Below are positions 1-7,223 of a stretch of DNA of 64,000 bases, piece by piece. Within the stretch, counting starts at the first letter, position 1; the number at the start of each line of letters is the position of its first letter. This DNA comes from Streptomyces djakartensis (GTDB taxonomy: Bacteria > Actinomycetota > Actinomycetes > Streptomycetales > Streptomycetaceae). Where the stretch lies: assembly GCF_014651075.1 (NCBI RefSeq), contig NZ_BMWE01000021.1:1-64000 (forward strand), in the 5' to 3' direction. The translations under genes were made by a program, and so were the position numbers. The notes under the pieces are model-generated. The model worked only from the letters and a program-made list of their open reading frames with translations. It was not told the DNA's origin and did no database searches.

Positions 1-256
1 CGTCCCGGATCTCCCGGCAGGCGGCGGCGATGGCGGCGGCCTTCTTCGCGTCCAGCAGGCCGAGTTCCTCGTTGGCGAGCGCGGCGGCCTCCTTCACGGC
101 GGCCAGGGCGTCGACGAGGTGCGGGTAGGCGGAGATGGGCATACCCGTGATGGGGAAGTTCTCGGTGGCCCGCAGGGTGTGGATGCCCCAGTAGGCCTCG
201 GCGGGGACGTCCCGGTCGCCGAGCAGGTCGTGTTCGCGGCGGGTGGCGGCGGTCAT
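1..256 (-). CDS. aspA: Aspartate ammonia-lyase, N-terminal part (runs off the window)
   Basis: This is the first 85 codons of aspartase, which converts L-aspartate to fumarate and ammonia. The ATG at 256 gives MTAATRREHDLLGDRDVPAE followed by AYWGIHTLRA and ENFPITG. The GD-(R/K)-x-VP-x-x-AYWG-x-(H/Q)-T-x-RA-x-ENF signature is the conserved N-terminus of the aspartase/fumarase superfamily, and the His in WGIH is typical of aspartases. GAGGA lies about 10 nt upstream of the ATG and supports this start. The gene lies downstream, on the same strand, of the asparaginase/asparagine permease genes, so it would take the aspartate made by asparaginase to fumarate. The C-terminal three quarters lie outside the window. 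Confidence 0.9.
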   Translation of the reverse strand, partial: MTAATRREHDLLGDRDVPAEAYWGIHTLRATENFPITGMPISAYPHLVDALAAVKEAAALANEELGLLDAKKAAAIAAACREIRD

Positions 257-298
257 GAAGGTGAGAATCCTCTTTCTGGGGAAGAGCAGGAGTGAGTG

Positions 299-352
299 AG
301 CGCCCCGCAGGGGCGCGGGGAACTGCGCGATCAGCCACAGGGGTGCCGCAGC
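299..352. repeat. Streptomyces intergenic repeat with a small hairpin
   Basis: The gap between aspA and the asparaginase stop contains GCGCCCC-GCA-GGGGCGC (300-316, perfect 7-bp stem) followed by GGGGAACTGCGCGATCAGCC. From memory this is a sequence found in many copies between genes of Streptomyces genomes. The hairpin could also act as an attenuator or terminator between the asparaginase and aspA on the minus strand. Copy number cannot be checked here. Confidence 0.6.
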
Positions 353-379
353 CGCCGGACGGGGGGATCCGGCATGTCG

Positions 380-1432
380 TCAGGCGCGGGCAGCACCGGC
401 GAGCGGCTCCAGCGAGCGAACGGGCCGCACACGCCCGACCTCCCGGCCTCCCCCGAGCAGCGCCTCGCCCGCGAACTCGGTCAGCAGCTCGGGGTCGACG
501 CCCGCCCTGGCCAGCGCGGCGGCAGCCACCGGCACCCGCGCCCGGTTCGCACCATCCGCGATCTTCACCGCGACGGCCCGGCCATCGGCCAGCGCGGCGA
601 CCTGCACTCCCTCGAAGCCGTCCTTGGTGAGCAGCCCGGGCACGGCCCGCATCAGCGCCGCGACGTCCCGGCCGGAGCCGGAGGCCATCTCGGGGTGCTC
701 GCGCATCGCGTCGGCGACACGGGCCTCGGGCGTGCCCGGTGCCGCGGTCGTGATCCGGGCGGTGGCGCGGGCCAGGCCGTGCAGGGAGATGGAGAACAGG
801 GGCGCGCCGCAGCCGTCGACGGTCACCCCTGCGACGCGCTGCCCGGTGAGGTCCTCGAGGATCTCGGCGATGGCCTGCTGGAGCGGGTGGCCCGGGTCGA
901 GGTAGTCCTCCAGCGACCAGCCGTTGAGCATGCAGGTGTAGAGCATGGCCGCGTGCTTGCCGGAGCAGTTCTGGGCGAGCCGTGAGGGCAGCCGGCCCTC
1001 CCGCACCCAGGCCTCCCGGACGACCGGGTCGAACGGCATGTCCGGGACGTTGCGCAGGTGGTCCTCGGTGAGCCCGGCGAGGTCGAGGATGCGCCGGGCC
1101 CCGGCGAGGTGGCGTTCCTCGCCGGAGTGGCTGGCCGCGGTCAGCGACAGCAGTTCGCCGTCGAGCGGGAGCCCGGCCCGTGCCATGGCCACGGCCTGCA
1201 CGGGCTTGAGCGCGGAGCGCGGGTAGAAGGCGGCCTCGATGTCTCCGATCTGGAGCTGGACCGCCCCGTCGGCGCCGAGGACGACGACGGAGCCGTAGTG
1301 GATGCCTTCGACGATTCCGCCGCGTATGAGGTGGGCGACGGGGGCGTGGACGGGTTCACGGACAAGGGGTGCGTCCGCGAGGGAACTGCTGAACATCACT
1401 GCCTGTTTCTCGTGGAGCGGCGCGTCGCTCAC
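380..1432 (-). CDS. L-asparaginase (asparaginase II / rhizobial-type family)
   Basis: The enzyme hydrolyses L-asparagine to aspartate and ammonia. The 350-aa product has hallmarks of the PF06089 family: RSALKPVQA near residue 63, NCSGKHAAM in mid-protein (conserved Cys, Ser and Lys), VDGCGAPLF, and SGSGRDV. It has no signal peptide, so it acts in the cytoplasm. The GTG at 1432 is chosen because it overlaps the permease stop (GTGA) and has GGAG 7 nt upstream; an ATG at 1396 would give 338 aa but has a poor ribosome site. With the permease upstream and aspA downstream it forms an asparagine to aspartate to fumarate route. Confidence 0.88.
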   Translation of the reverse strand: MSDAPLHEKQAVMFSSSLADAPLVREPVHAPVAHLIRGGIVEGIHYGSVVVLGADGAVQLQIGDIEAAFYPRSALKPVQAVAMARAGLPLDGELLSLTAASHSGEERHLAGARRILDLAGLTEDHLRNVPDMPFDPVVREAWVREGRLPSRLAQNCSGKHAAMLYTCMLNGWSLEDYLDPGHPLQQAIAEILEDLTGQRVAGVTVDGCGAPLFSISLHGLARATARITTAAPGTPEARVADAMREHPEMASGSGRDVAALMRAVPGLLTKDGFEGVQVAALADGRAVAVKIADGANRARVPVAAAALARAGVDPELLTEFAGEALLGGGREVGRVRPVRSLEPLAGAARA

Positions 1433-2865
1433 GCGTCGGCTCCGGTGGTGGACTTTCGAGCGACACGGCCGCGGATGCCGAACCATCCGGCGACCAGTGC
1501 CCCGACGATCAGCGGCAGGCACAGCACGGTGGTCCGTCCCGCGCCGCCGTCGGCGTACATGAGGACCAGGACGGAGGCGAGGAACGCCAGCGTCACGATC
1601 TCGGTCCAGGGCGATCCCGGCAGCCGGTAGCCCGGGCGGGTCAGCTCGCCCTTCTGGGTCTTCTGCCAGAAGAGGAGGTGACAGATCATGATCATGCCCC
1701 AGGTGGCGAGGATGCCGATCGCGGCGAAGTTCAGCACGATCTCGAACGCCTCGGCGGGCACGACGAAGTTGAGGCCGACACCCAGCACGCAGATGCCGCT
1801 GGTGAGCAGGATGCCGCCGTACGGGACCTGGCTGCGGCTCATCACGGAGGTGAACTTCGGCGCGGATCCGGACATGGCCATGGAGCGCAGGATGCGGCCG
1901 GTGGAGTAGAGGCCGGAGTTGAGGGAGGACATCGCGGCGGTGAGGACGACCAGGTTCATCACGCCGCCGGCCGCGGGGACGCCGATGTTGGACAGCACGG
2001 TGACGAAGGGGCTCTCCCCCGCCGTGTACTTGTTCCACGGCAGCAGCATCGACAGCAGGATGACCGAGCCGACGTAGAAGAGGCCCACGCGCCACATGAT
2101 CGAGTTGATCGCCTTCGGCATGATCTTCTCGGGGTTCTGGGTCTCACCGGCGGCGACGCCGACCAGCTCGACGGAGGCGTAGGCGAAGACGACACCCTGG
2201 ATGATCAGCAGCATGGGCAGCATGCCGTGCGGGAAGACGCCGCCGTTGTCGCTGATCAGGGACGGGCCGGGGCTGTGGCCGTCGACGGGGTGCTGGGTGA
2301 CCAGCAGGAAGATGCCGATGCACATGAAGACGACGAGCGCGCCGACCTTGATGATCGCGAACCAGAACTCCAGTTCGCCGAATATCTTCACCGAGATCAG
2401 GTTCACGGTGAGCACGACGGCGAGCGCGATCAGCGCGATCACCCACTGCGGGATGTCGGAGAACATGCCCCAGTAGTGGGTGTAGGTGGCCACGGCGGTG
2501 ATGTCGGCGATGCCGGTGGTCGCCCAGTTGAGGAAGTACATCCAGCCCGCGGTGTAGGCGCCCTTCTCCCCCATGAACTCACGGGCGTACGACACGAACG
2601 CGCCGGACGAGGGACGGTACAGGACGAGTTCGCCGAGGGCACGTACGACGAGGAAGGCGAAGAGGCCGCAGACCGCGTACGCGATGAACAGGGACGGGCC
2701 GGCGTCGGCGAGGCGTCCGCCGGCGCCGAGGAACAGGCCGGTGCCGATGGCGCCGCCAATGGCGATCATGTTGACGTGCCGGGACTTGAGGGACTTGCTG
2801 TAGCCCGCGTCGCCGGCGTCGACGTGCGCCGGCTTGTGTACGGCTTCCTTGAGTGACTCGCTCAC
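1429..2865 (-). CDS. ansP: Amino-acid permease, probably L-asparagine permease
   Basis: A 478-aa APC-superfamily amino-acid/H+ symporter of the AAT family. The N-terminal motif IGGAIGTGLFLGAG and about 12 hydrophobic segments are clear, with the typical cytoplasmic start SLKSRHVNMIAIGG after about 28 hydrophilic residues. Coupling to an asparaginase gene (GTGA overlap) and to aspA makes asparagine the likely substrate. The GTG start at 2865 overlaps the stop of the FadR-type regulator by 4 bp, so the three genes look like one transcript. The family includes general AAT and GABA permeases, so substrate assignment rests on neighbours. Confidence 0.82.
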   Translation of the reverse strand: MSESLKEAVHKPAHVDAGDAGYSKSLKSRHVNMIAIGGAIGTGLFLGAGGRLADAGPSLFIAYAVCGLFAFLVVRALGELVLYRPSSGAFVSYAREFMGEKGAYTAGWMYFLNWATTGIADITAVATYTHYWGMFSDIPQWVIALIALAVVLTVNLISVKIFGELEFWFAIIKVGALVVFMCIGIFLLVTQHPVDGHSPGPSLISDNGGVFPHGMLPMLLIIQGVVFAYASVELVGVAAGETQNPEKIMPKAINSIMWRVGLFYVGSVILLSMLLPWNKYTAGESPFVTVLSNIGVPAAGGVMNLVVLTAAMSSLNSGLYSTGRILRSMAMSGSAPKFTSVMSRSQVPYGGILLTSGICVLGVGLNFVVPAEAFEIVLNFAAIGILATWGMIMICHLLFWQKTQKGELTRPGYRLPGSPWTEIVTLAFLASVLVLMYADGGAGRTTVLCLPLIVGALVAGWFGIRGRVARKSTTGADA

Positions 2866-3593
2866 GCCTCGGGTCCGCCTTCCGTGGGGCTGTCCGTGCG
2901 CGGGGGACGCACGATGTCGGTGAGGGTGGTCTCGACGCGGTCGAGGTGGTGGGACATGGCCTCCACCGCGTCGTGTTCGGAACCGTCGGTCAGCGCCTCG
3001 ACGATGGCCCGGTGCTCCCGGTTGGACTGCTCGCGACGGCCGCCCAGCTCGTTGAGGAAGGCCGACTGGCGTGCCAGCGCGTCCCGGATCTCCTCGATGA
3101 CTCGGCGGAAGACCGGGTTCTGGGCGGCCTCGGCCACGGCGAGATGGAACAGCGTGTCCATGGCGACCCACGCGGTGGTGTCCGTCTCCCGCTCCATCCG
3201 GTCCAGCAGGTGGGCCAGATGATCGAGGTTCTCCGGGGTGCGGCGCCGCGCCGCGTACCCGGCGACGGGGATCTCGACGTGGCGGCGCACCTCCAGCAGG
3301 TCGCTGGCCGAGTAGTCGCCGAACGTGGGGTCCTCCACGGTGCTGGCGACGACGAAGGTGCCCTTGCCGGTCCGGGACACGGTCAGACCCATGGTCTGCA
3401 GCGCCCGCAGCGCCTCGCGCAGCACGGGCCGGGAGACCTCGAGGGTCCGGCACAGCTCCGCCTCGGAGGGGAGCTTGTCACCGATGGCGTACTCGCCGCG
3501 TTCGATGGCGCCGCGCAGGTATTCCAGCACCGCTTCCATGGCGCTGACGCGACGCACAGGCTGTCCGGCTGTCCGGCTGTCTGACAGGTTCAC
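2862..3593 (-). CDS. FadR-subfamily GntR transcriptional regulator
   Basis: A 243-aa repressor-type protein: N-terminal winged helix (about residues 19-85, with KLPSEAELCRTLEVSRPVL as the recognition part) and an all-helical FCD effector domain (about 95-225). The FCD metal-binding pattern is plausible, with D..H in MDTLFHLAVA and later His residues in REHRAI and SHHLDR. It is first in the operon with permease and asparaginase, so it probably controls asparagine use in response to an acidic metabolite such as aspartate (inference). The GTG at 3593 sits 7 nt after a good -10 box, implying a leaderless mRNA; an internal ATG at 3540 would give a shorter protein. Confidence 0.85.
   Translation of the reverse strand: MNLSDSRTAGQPVRRVSAMEAVLEYLRGAIERGEYAIGDKLPSEAELCRTLEVSRPVLREALRALQTMGLTVSRTGKGTFVVASTVEDPTFGDYSASDLLEVRRHVEIPVAGYAARRRTPENLDHLAHLLDRMERETDTTAWVAMDTLFHLAVAEAAQNPVFRRVIEEIRDALARQSAFLNELGGRREQSNREHRAIVEALTDGSEHDAVEAMSHHLDRVETTLTDIVRPPRTDSPTEGGPEA
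3577..3587 (-). promoter_or_regulatory. Palindromic operator inside the first codons of the FadR-type gene
   Basis: On the minus strand CTGTCAGACAG is a perfect 11-bp palindrome. FadR-type GntR regulators commonly bind short palindromes with a TGTCnGACA-like core, so this is a good autoregulatory operator candidate. It is followed by two more GGACAGCC half-site copies (to 3560), giving three tandem half sites 8 bp apart. It lies 7-17 nt inside the predicted leaderless message, where bound repressor would block initiation. Confidence 0.5.
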
Positions 3594-3600
3594 GGTGGTG

Positions 3601-3630
3601 ATCCTGGGGGGCGCGGGAGGTGCCTGTCAA
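3601..3630 (-). promoter_or_regulatory. Sigma-70-type promoter of the asparagine operon (leaderless)
   Basis: On the minus strand TTGACA (3630-3625), an 18-nt spacer and CAGGAT (3606-3601) make a strong vegetative promoter. The GTG start codon begins only 7 nt after the -10 box, so transcription should start at or next to the start codon. Confidence 0.65.
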
Positions 3631-3714
3631 GAGTCCGAAAGGAATCGTTCAGGGGGCCGGAAGCCTGCGTTCAGGCGCCCGGCACCCTGGCCCGCGCGGG
3701 GCCCGCGAGGGCGG

Positions 3715-4551
3715 TCAGCTGTGGATGGCACCCGTCCCGAGCAGGCCGAACAGCAGCACTCCCACGGCGATCCGGTAGATCACGAAGGCGTTGAAGGAGT
3801 GCTTGGCGACGAACTTCAGCAGCCAGGCGATGGAGCCGTAGGCCACCACGAAGGACACGGCCGTTCCGGCGGCGAGCGGAGCCGCGCCCACGCCGGTGCC
3901 CAGGGCGTCCTTGAGTTCGTACAGGCCCGCGCCGGTCAGGGCGGGGATGCCGAGGAAGAAGGAGAGCCGGGTGGCGGCGACGCGGTCCAGGTCGAGCATG
4001 AGGGCGGTGGACATGGTGGCGCCGGAGCGGGAGAAGCCCGGGAAGAGCAGGGCGAGGATCTGGGAGCTTCCGACCAGCATCGCGTCCCTGAACGAGGTGT
4101 CGTCCTCGCCGCGCTTGTGCCGGCCCGTCCGGTCCGCTACCCACATCACCCCGCTGCCGGCGATCAGTGAGCCGGCCACCACCCACAGGGAGGCGAGCGG
4201 GCCCTGGATGAGCGGCTTGGCGGCGAGTCCTGTGAGGACGATCGGGACGGTCGCGCAGATGACCCACCAGGCGAACTTGTAGTCGTGGCGGTACCGCTGC
4301 TCACGGTCGCGCAGGCCCCTGACCCAGGCGGAGACGATCCGCACGATGTCCTTGAAGAAGTACACGAGCACCGCGGCGATCGCGCCGACCTGGATGACGG
4401 CCGAGAACCCGACCACCGCGTGGTCGTCGACGGGGATGCCCATCAGCCCCTCGACGATCTTCAGATGGCCGGTGGAGGAGACGGGCAGGAACTCGGTCAC
4501 CCCCTCGACGGCTCCGAGGACGACGGCCTGACCGACGTTGATGACGCTCAT
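3715..4551 (-). CDS. uppP: Undecaprenyl-diphosphatase
   Basis: A 278-aa polytopic membrane phosphatase that recycles undecaprenyl diphosphate to the monophosphate carrier for cell-wall synthesis and confers bacitracin resistance (BacA family). Visible signatures are LGAVEGVTEFLPVSSTGHL near residue 13 (catalytic Glu and Ser/Thr region) and FPGFSRSG near residue 160 (catalytic Arg region). About eight hydrophobic helices and the normal family length are present. It starts with ATG at 4551. It is followed downstream by the FadR-type operon promoter and preceded by an 85-bp gap from the fluoride operon, so it is probably separately transcribed. Confidence 0.93.
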   Translation of the reverse strand: MSVINVGQAVVLGAVEGVTEFLPVSSTGHLKIVEGLMGIPVDDHAVVGFSAVIQVGAIAAVLVYFFKDIVRIVSAWVRGLRDREQRYRHDYKFAWWVICATVPIVLTGLAAKPLIQGPLASLWVVAGSLIAGSGVMWVADRTGRHKRGEDDTSFRDAMLVGSSQILALLFPGFSRSGATMSTALMLDLDRVAATRLSFFLGIPALTGAGLYELKDALGTGVGAAPLAAGTAVSFVVAYGSIAWLLKFVAKHSFNAFVIYRIAVGVLLFGLLGTGAIHS

Positions 4552-4636
4552 GGGATCCCGTTCTGTGCGGGGGCGTACGGCAGCGGAGAGGACCGTCTTA
4601 CTACACGCCGGCGAGAACGGAGCTCATGGACGCGCG

Positions 4637-4984
4637 TCACATACGGACCAGTGCCGTCCCCGCGGACGCCGCGGCGAGACCGGCCGTCACGCTGGCCGCG
4701 ACGTTGAGGAAGGCGTGCAGACGTGCCCCTGTCTCCGCCAGTCGCAGCGTCTCGTAGGAGAACGTCGAGTACGTCGTCAGGGCCCCGCACAGGCCGGTGC
4801 CGAGCAGCAGCTGGAGCTGCCCGGCGGCTCCGGTGAGCAGGCCGAGGATCAGGCAGCCGGTGACGTTCACCGTGAAGGTGCCCCAGGGGAAGACCGAGTC
4901 GTGCCGGGACTGCACCGCCCGGTCGGTGAGGTAGCGGAGCGGGGCGCCGACCATCGCGCCGCCGACGACCAGCAGCCAGTTCAC
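4637..4984 (-). CDS. crcB: Fluoride efflux channel subunit CrcB/Fluc (second copy)
   Basis: A 115-aa four-helix membrane protein of the Fluc family, which exports cytoplasmic fluoride. The conserved motifs G-x-x-GAPLRYL near residue 12, WGTFTVNVTGCLILGLL (the NVxG helix break) near residue 34, and CGALTTYSTFSYE (the STFS phenylalanine-box region) near residue 70 are all present. It overlaps the DUF190 gene by 4 bp (ATGA), so it is the last gene of the fluoride operon. Actinobacteria often encode two Fluc proteins that pair as heterodimers, which the tandem arrangement suggests here. Confidence 0.93.
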   Translation of the reverse strand: MNWLLVVGGAMVGAPLRYLTDRAVQSRHDSVFPWGTFTVNVTGCLILGLLTGAAGQLQLLLGTGLCGALTTYSTFSYETLRLAETGARLHAFLNVAASVTAGLAAASAGTALVRM

Positions 4985-5361
4985 GACGACTTCTTACCCT
5001 TCGTGTCCGTTGTGCCGGGAATGCCCTCGCGTCCGGTGTACCGGACGACCTCGCAGTCCTCGAGGGTCACCAGCCCCTCGGTGACGATGTCGTCGAGCTG
5101 CGGCAGGAAGGCGCGGACGCGTGGTGCGGTGTCGACGATCACCACCGCGACCGGCAGGTCCTCGCTCAGGGACAGCAACCGCGTGGTGTGGATCAGGGAG
5201 GAGGCGCCGAAGCCCTCGACGCCGCGGAAGACGCTGGCGCCCGCGAGGCCCGCCGCGTGGGCCCGGTGGACGATCTCCGAGTAGAGGGGCTTGTGATGCC
5301 AGGTGTCGTTCTCGCCGACGAAGACGGTCAGGCGCAGGGCACTGCCGGTCAGCCTCGTCAT
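4981..5361 (-). CDS. DUF190 family protein, PII-like, in the fluoride operon
   Basis: A 126-aa soluble protein matching the DUF190 family, which has a ferredoxin-like PII fold: ALRLTVFVGENDTW at the N-terminus, then HAAGLAGASVFRGVEGFG and LPVAVVIVDT. It is sandwiched between the two crcB genes with 4-bp overlaps on both sides, so it is made with the channel subunits. Its biochemical role is not known; a nucleotide- or fluoride-responsive modulator is conceivable from the PII-like fold, but nothing in the sequence proves it. Confidence 0.85.
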   Translation of the reverse strand: MTRLTGSALRLTVFVGENDTWHHKPLYSEIVHRAHAAGLAGASVFRGVEGFGASSLIHTTRLLSLSEDLPVAVVIVDTAPRVRAFLPQLDDIVTEGLVTLEDCEVVRYTGREGIPGTTDTKGKKSS

Positions 5362-5816
5362 GGCTGCCTCCGTTTCAGGACGCGGCGGGCCGCTCCGGTC
5401 GCCAGCCACACCGCCGTGAGGGCCGCGAGAGGGGTCGCCGCGAGGTAGGCCAGGCCGGTCGCGGCATGGCCACCGTCGATCAGCTTCCGGATGTCGACGG
5501 CGTACGTCGAGAAGGTGGTGAAGCCGCCGAGGACGCCGGTGCCGAAGAAGGGGCGGACCAGCGGGTGGACGGCCCTGGCCTCGGTGACGAGCACCATGAA
5601 CACGCCGATCATGGCGCACCCGGCGATGTTCACCCAGAGAATCGTCCAGGGAAAGCCTCCCGCGGGCGCGGGCCACCCCAGGGAGGCCGCGTACCGGGCG
5701 GCGGCGCCCGCTCCCCCGCCGAGGGCGACGACCGCGACGACGGGCGCCTGGGCACGCCAGGAGGGCATACGCCGAGCGGGAGCCGGAACGCGGAGGCCCT
5801 CTTCGGGGACTGTCAT
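5358..5816 (-). CDS. crcB: Fluoride efflux channel subunit CrcB/Fluc (first copy)
   Basis: A 152-aa Fluc-family protein with a longer N-terminus (about 28 polar residues) than the other copy. It shows GGGAGAAARYAAS, FPWTILWVNIAGCAMIG (NxxG break) and GVLGGFTTFSTYAVD (TTFST motif). ATG 5816 is taken because GGAG lies 10 nt upstream and the riboswitch ends before it; the frame is open further upstream only through the riboswitch itself. It is first in a three-gene operon with DUF190 and the second crcB. Confidence 0.9.
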   Translation of the reverse strand: MTVPEEGLRVPAPARRMPSWRAQAPVVAVVALGGGAGAAARYAASLGWPAPAGGFPWTILWVNIAGCAMIGVFMVLVTEARAVHPLVRPFFGTGVLGGFTTFSTYAVDIRKLIDGGHAATGLAYLAATPLAALTAVWLATGAARRVLKRRQP

Positions 5817-5826
5817 GGTGGTACGT

Positions 5827-5928
5827 CTCCTACTCGCCGGAGCCCGGGGCGTGCGGGCGGGTGCCGTCGCAAGTAGGGACCGTTGGCGGCTTCCTCGCCG
5901 CGGTTCGGGTACGGCGGGCCCCACCGCC
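5827..5928 (-). ncRNA. Fluoride riboswitch (crcB motif) with ribosome-site-masking expression platform
   Basis: On the minus strand, GGCG (5928-5925) pairs with CGCC (5916-5913). The loop begins GUG and contains GGGGCC (5922-5917), which pairs as a pseudoknot with GGUCCC (5881-5876). Between them is a hairpin GCGGC-GAGGAA-GCCGC (5901-5886), and the motif ends CUACUU. Stem order, pseudoknot and the terminal CUACU match the known fluoride aptamer, best remembered from Thermotoga petrophila. Downstream AGUAGG (5834-5829), which overlaps the crcB ribosome site GGAG, is complementary to CCUACU (5877-5872) in the 3' end of the aptamer. Fluoride binding should therefore free the ribosome site. The structure was drawn by eye, not scored. 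Confidence 0.85.
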
Positions 5929-5983
5929 GCGCCGCGCCAGGTGCTCACGGCGCGTTCAGGTTAACCCCGGGGGCGGACCGGGG

Positions 5984-6400
5984 TCACTTCGGGGCGGGTG
6001 GCTCGCAGACCGCCACACCCGGCTCCCAGAGGCTGCCCGGCACCAGGTGTCCGGCCGTCTCGCGGACGCTGGTGACCATGCGGAAGCCGGAGCGGCGCCG
6101 GGCCGGGTGGTGGACGACGCGGCCCGCGTCGTCGAAGGCCAGGACGGCGATCGTGCGGTGGGGCGGAACGGGGCGTGTACGGCCATGCGGACCGGCCCGT
6201 CCGGCGCGACCCGGACCGGTCCGTCCGGGGCGCCGCGCCAGAGGTCGTCGGGCATGCCCGGGAGGTGCTCGGCGAAGGGCTCGACGCGGCCGGTCTCCGG
6301 CCCGGTGAGCCAGTAGCGGGTGAGCCGGCGGGCCCCGGTCCCGGCGACGACGAGGAAGAGCTCGGCGGCCGCGGCGGCCAGCCCGTCGGCGGGCCGTGCC
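5984..6400 (-). pseudogene. SMP-30/strictosidine-synthase-like protein, C-terminal remnant with a frameshift
   Basis: In one minus frame (about 6395-6150) one reads ELFLVVAGTGARRLTRYWLT, GRVEPFAEHLPGMPDDLW and RGAPDGPVRVA. In another frame (6157-5984) the protein continues RTIAVLAFDDAGRVVHHPAR, FRMVTSVRETAGHLVPGSLW and EPGVAVCEPPAPK before TGA at 5984. Together they look like the C-terminal half of a beta-propeller lactonase/strictosidine-synthase-type protein. The N-terminal half is missing and the two halves are out of frame, so it is not functional as read. Confidence 0.65.
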
Positions 6401-6447
6401 CGAGTATCAGGACCGCCTTTCCTTCCAGCCCATTCGATTCCCCTCCG
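6400..6447 (-). pseudogene. Rossmann-fold N-terminal fragment, probably FAD-dependent monooxygenase
   Basis: About 18 codons on the minus strand read GLEGKAVLILGHGPPTG, a beta-strand plus GxGPxTG dinucleotide-binding turn as at the start of FAD monooxygenases (an SDR start is less likely). A ribosome site GGAGGGG and an ATG stand just upstream but in another frame. After the turn the sequence joins the SMP-30-like remnant. The 3' half of a monooxygenase remains at 8297-8780, so this may be its displaced 5' end or part of a second gene. Confidence 0.45.
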
Positions 6448-6481
6448 GACTCGAAGCAGCCGAATCCGCAGCGGCTGGACT

Positions 6482-6547
6482 CAGAGCGTCCGAGATGGAC
6501 TTGACGCCGCCGTGCGCGGTGAGGCCGCCGTCGACCGTGATCTCGGC
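6482..6547 (-). pseudogene. C-terminal fragment of a short-chain dehydrogenase, fused to the VOC gene
   Basis: The minus strand reads GAEITVDGGLTAHGGVKSIS followed by DAL. This is the characteristic C-terminal end of an SDR oxidoreductase (GxEIxVDGGLT). It is joined in frame to the second VOC domain at the shared residues AEI, so the junction looks like a deletion between two genes at a short identity. Confidence 0.55.
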
Positions 6548-7219
6548 GCCGGCGCGCATCACGCGGCCGGAGCCGCGCATGTACTCGTCCAGACCGCGCA
6601 TCTCGAAGGAGACGTGGTGCAGGGAGGTGTGCGGGCCCTTGGCGATGGCCATGGAGTGGTGCTGGTTGCTGATGCGCATGAAGTGCATCGCTTCGCCCAT
6701 CTTCGGATGCATCAGCGTGTCGGAGAGCCGGAACCCGAGGTGATGCTCGTACCACTCCCGAGTGCGGTTCAGATCCGGGGAGTTGAGGACGACGTGCGAC
6801 AGCTTGACCGGGATGGCCTACTTCTCCTCGATCTTGCGGTGCTGCCGGACCTCGACGTCCGCGGAGACCTCGATGGTGCGGCCGTCGACGTCGAAGAAGC
6901 GGAAGCCGTAGCCGCCGCCGGGTGCGTCGGTCTTGCCCGGCTGGGAGATCAACTGCACGCCTCCGGCGAGAAGTCGATCGGCGAGGGTGTCCACGTCCGG
7001 CACTGAGGCCGCTCCGTACGAAACGAGGTCGAGCCGCTTCTCGTCGGCCTTGCGCAGCCGCACGACGTACTGCTCCGGCGAGCCCTCGGCGGCCAGGAAC
7101 GAGATCCCGGAGTCCTCGGCGACCTTGGTCAGGCCCCACACGCCGGCGTAGAAGTCGAGCTGCTTGTCGTAGTCGGGCACGGCCAGGTCGACATGCCGCA
7201 GATGGGTGAGCAGACGCAT
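6548..7219 (-). pseudogene. Two-domain VOC (extradiol-dioxygenase-like) protein, broken by an amber codon and a 3' deletion
   Basis: ATG 7219 starts MRLLTHLRHVDLAVPDYDKQ, a complete first vicinal-oxygen-chelate domain of about 130 aa, ending HRKIEEK and TAG at 6820-6818. Reading on in the same frame gives AIPVKLSHVVLNSPDLNRTR, GEAMHFMRISNQHHSMAI and HTSLHHVSFEMRGLDEYM, clearly the second VOC domain of the same protein with its His metal-ligand positions. A single in-frame stop therefore splits the gene, and the end of domain 2 is replaced by an SDR tail. The family acts on catechol-like or hydroxylated ring substrates. The start lies 4 bp after the amidohydrolase stop (7224). A sequencing error at the TAG is possible. 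Confidence 0.7.
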
Positions 7220-7223
7220 GATG

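Noticed and set aside
380..2095. A single 571-aa protein covering part of the permease and the asparaginase
   Set aside because: Upstream of 1432 the frame is antisense-like low-complexity sequence overlapping the real permease; the asparaginase starts at the GTG with a ribosome site.
1678..2856. A 392-aa acidic plus-strand protein opposite the permease
   Set aside because: It is highly biased in composition and exactly antisense to a conserved permease, so it is a shadow frame.
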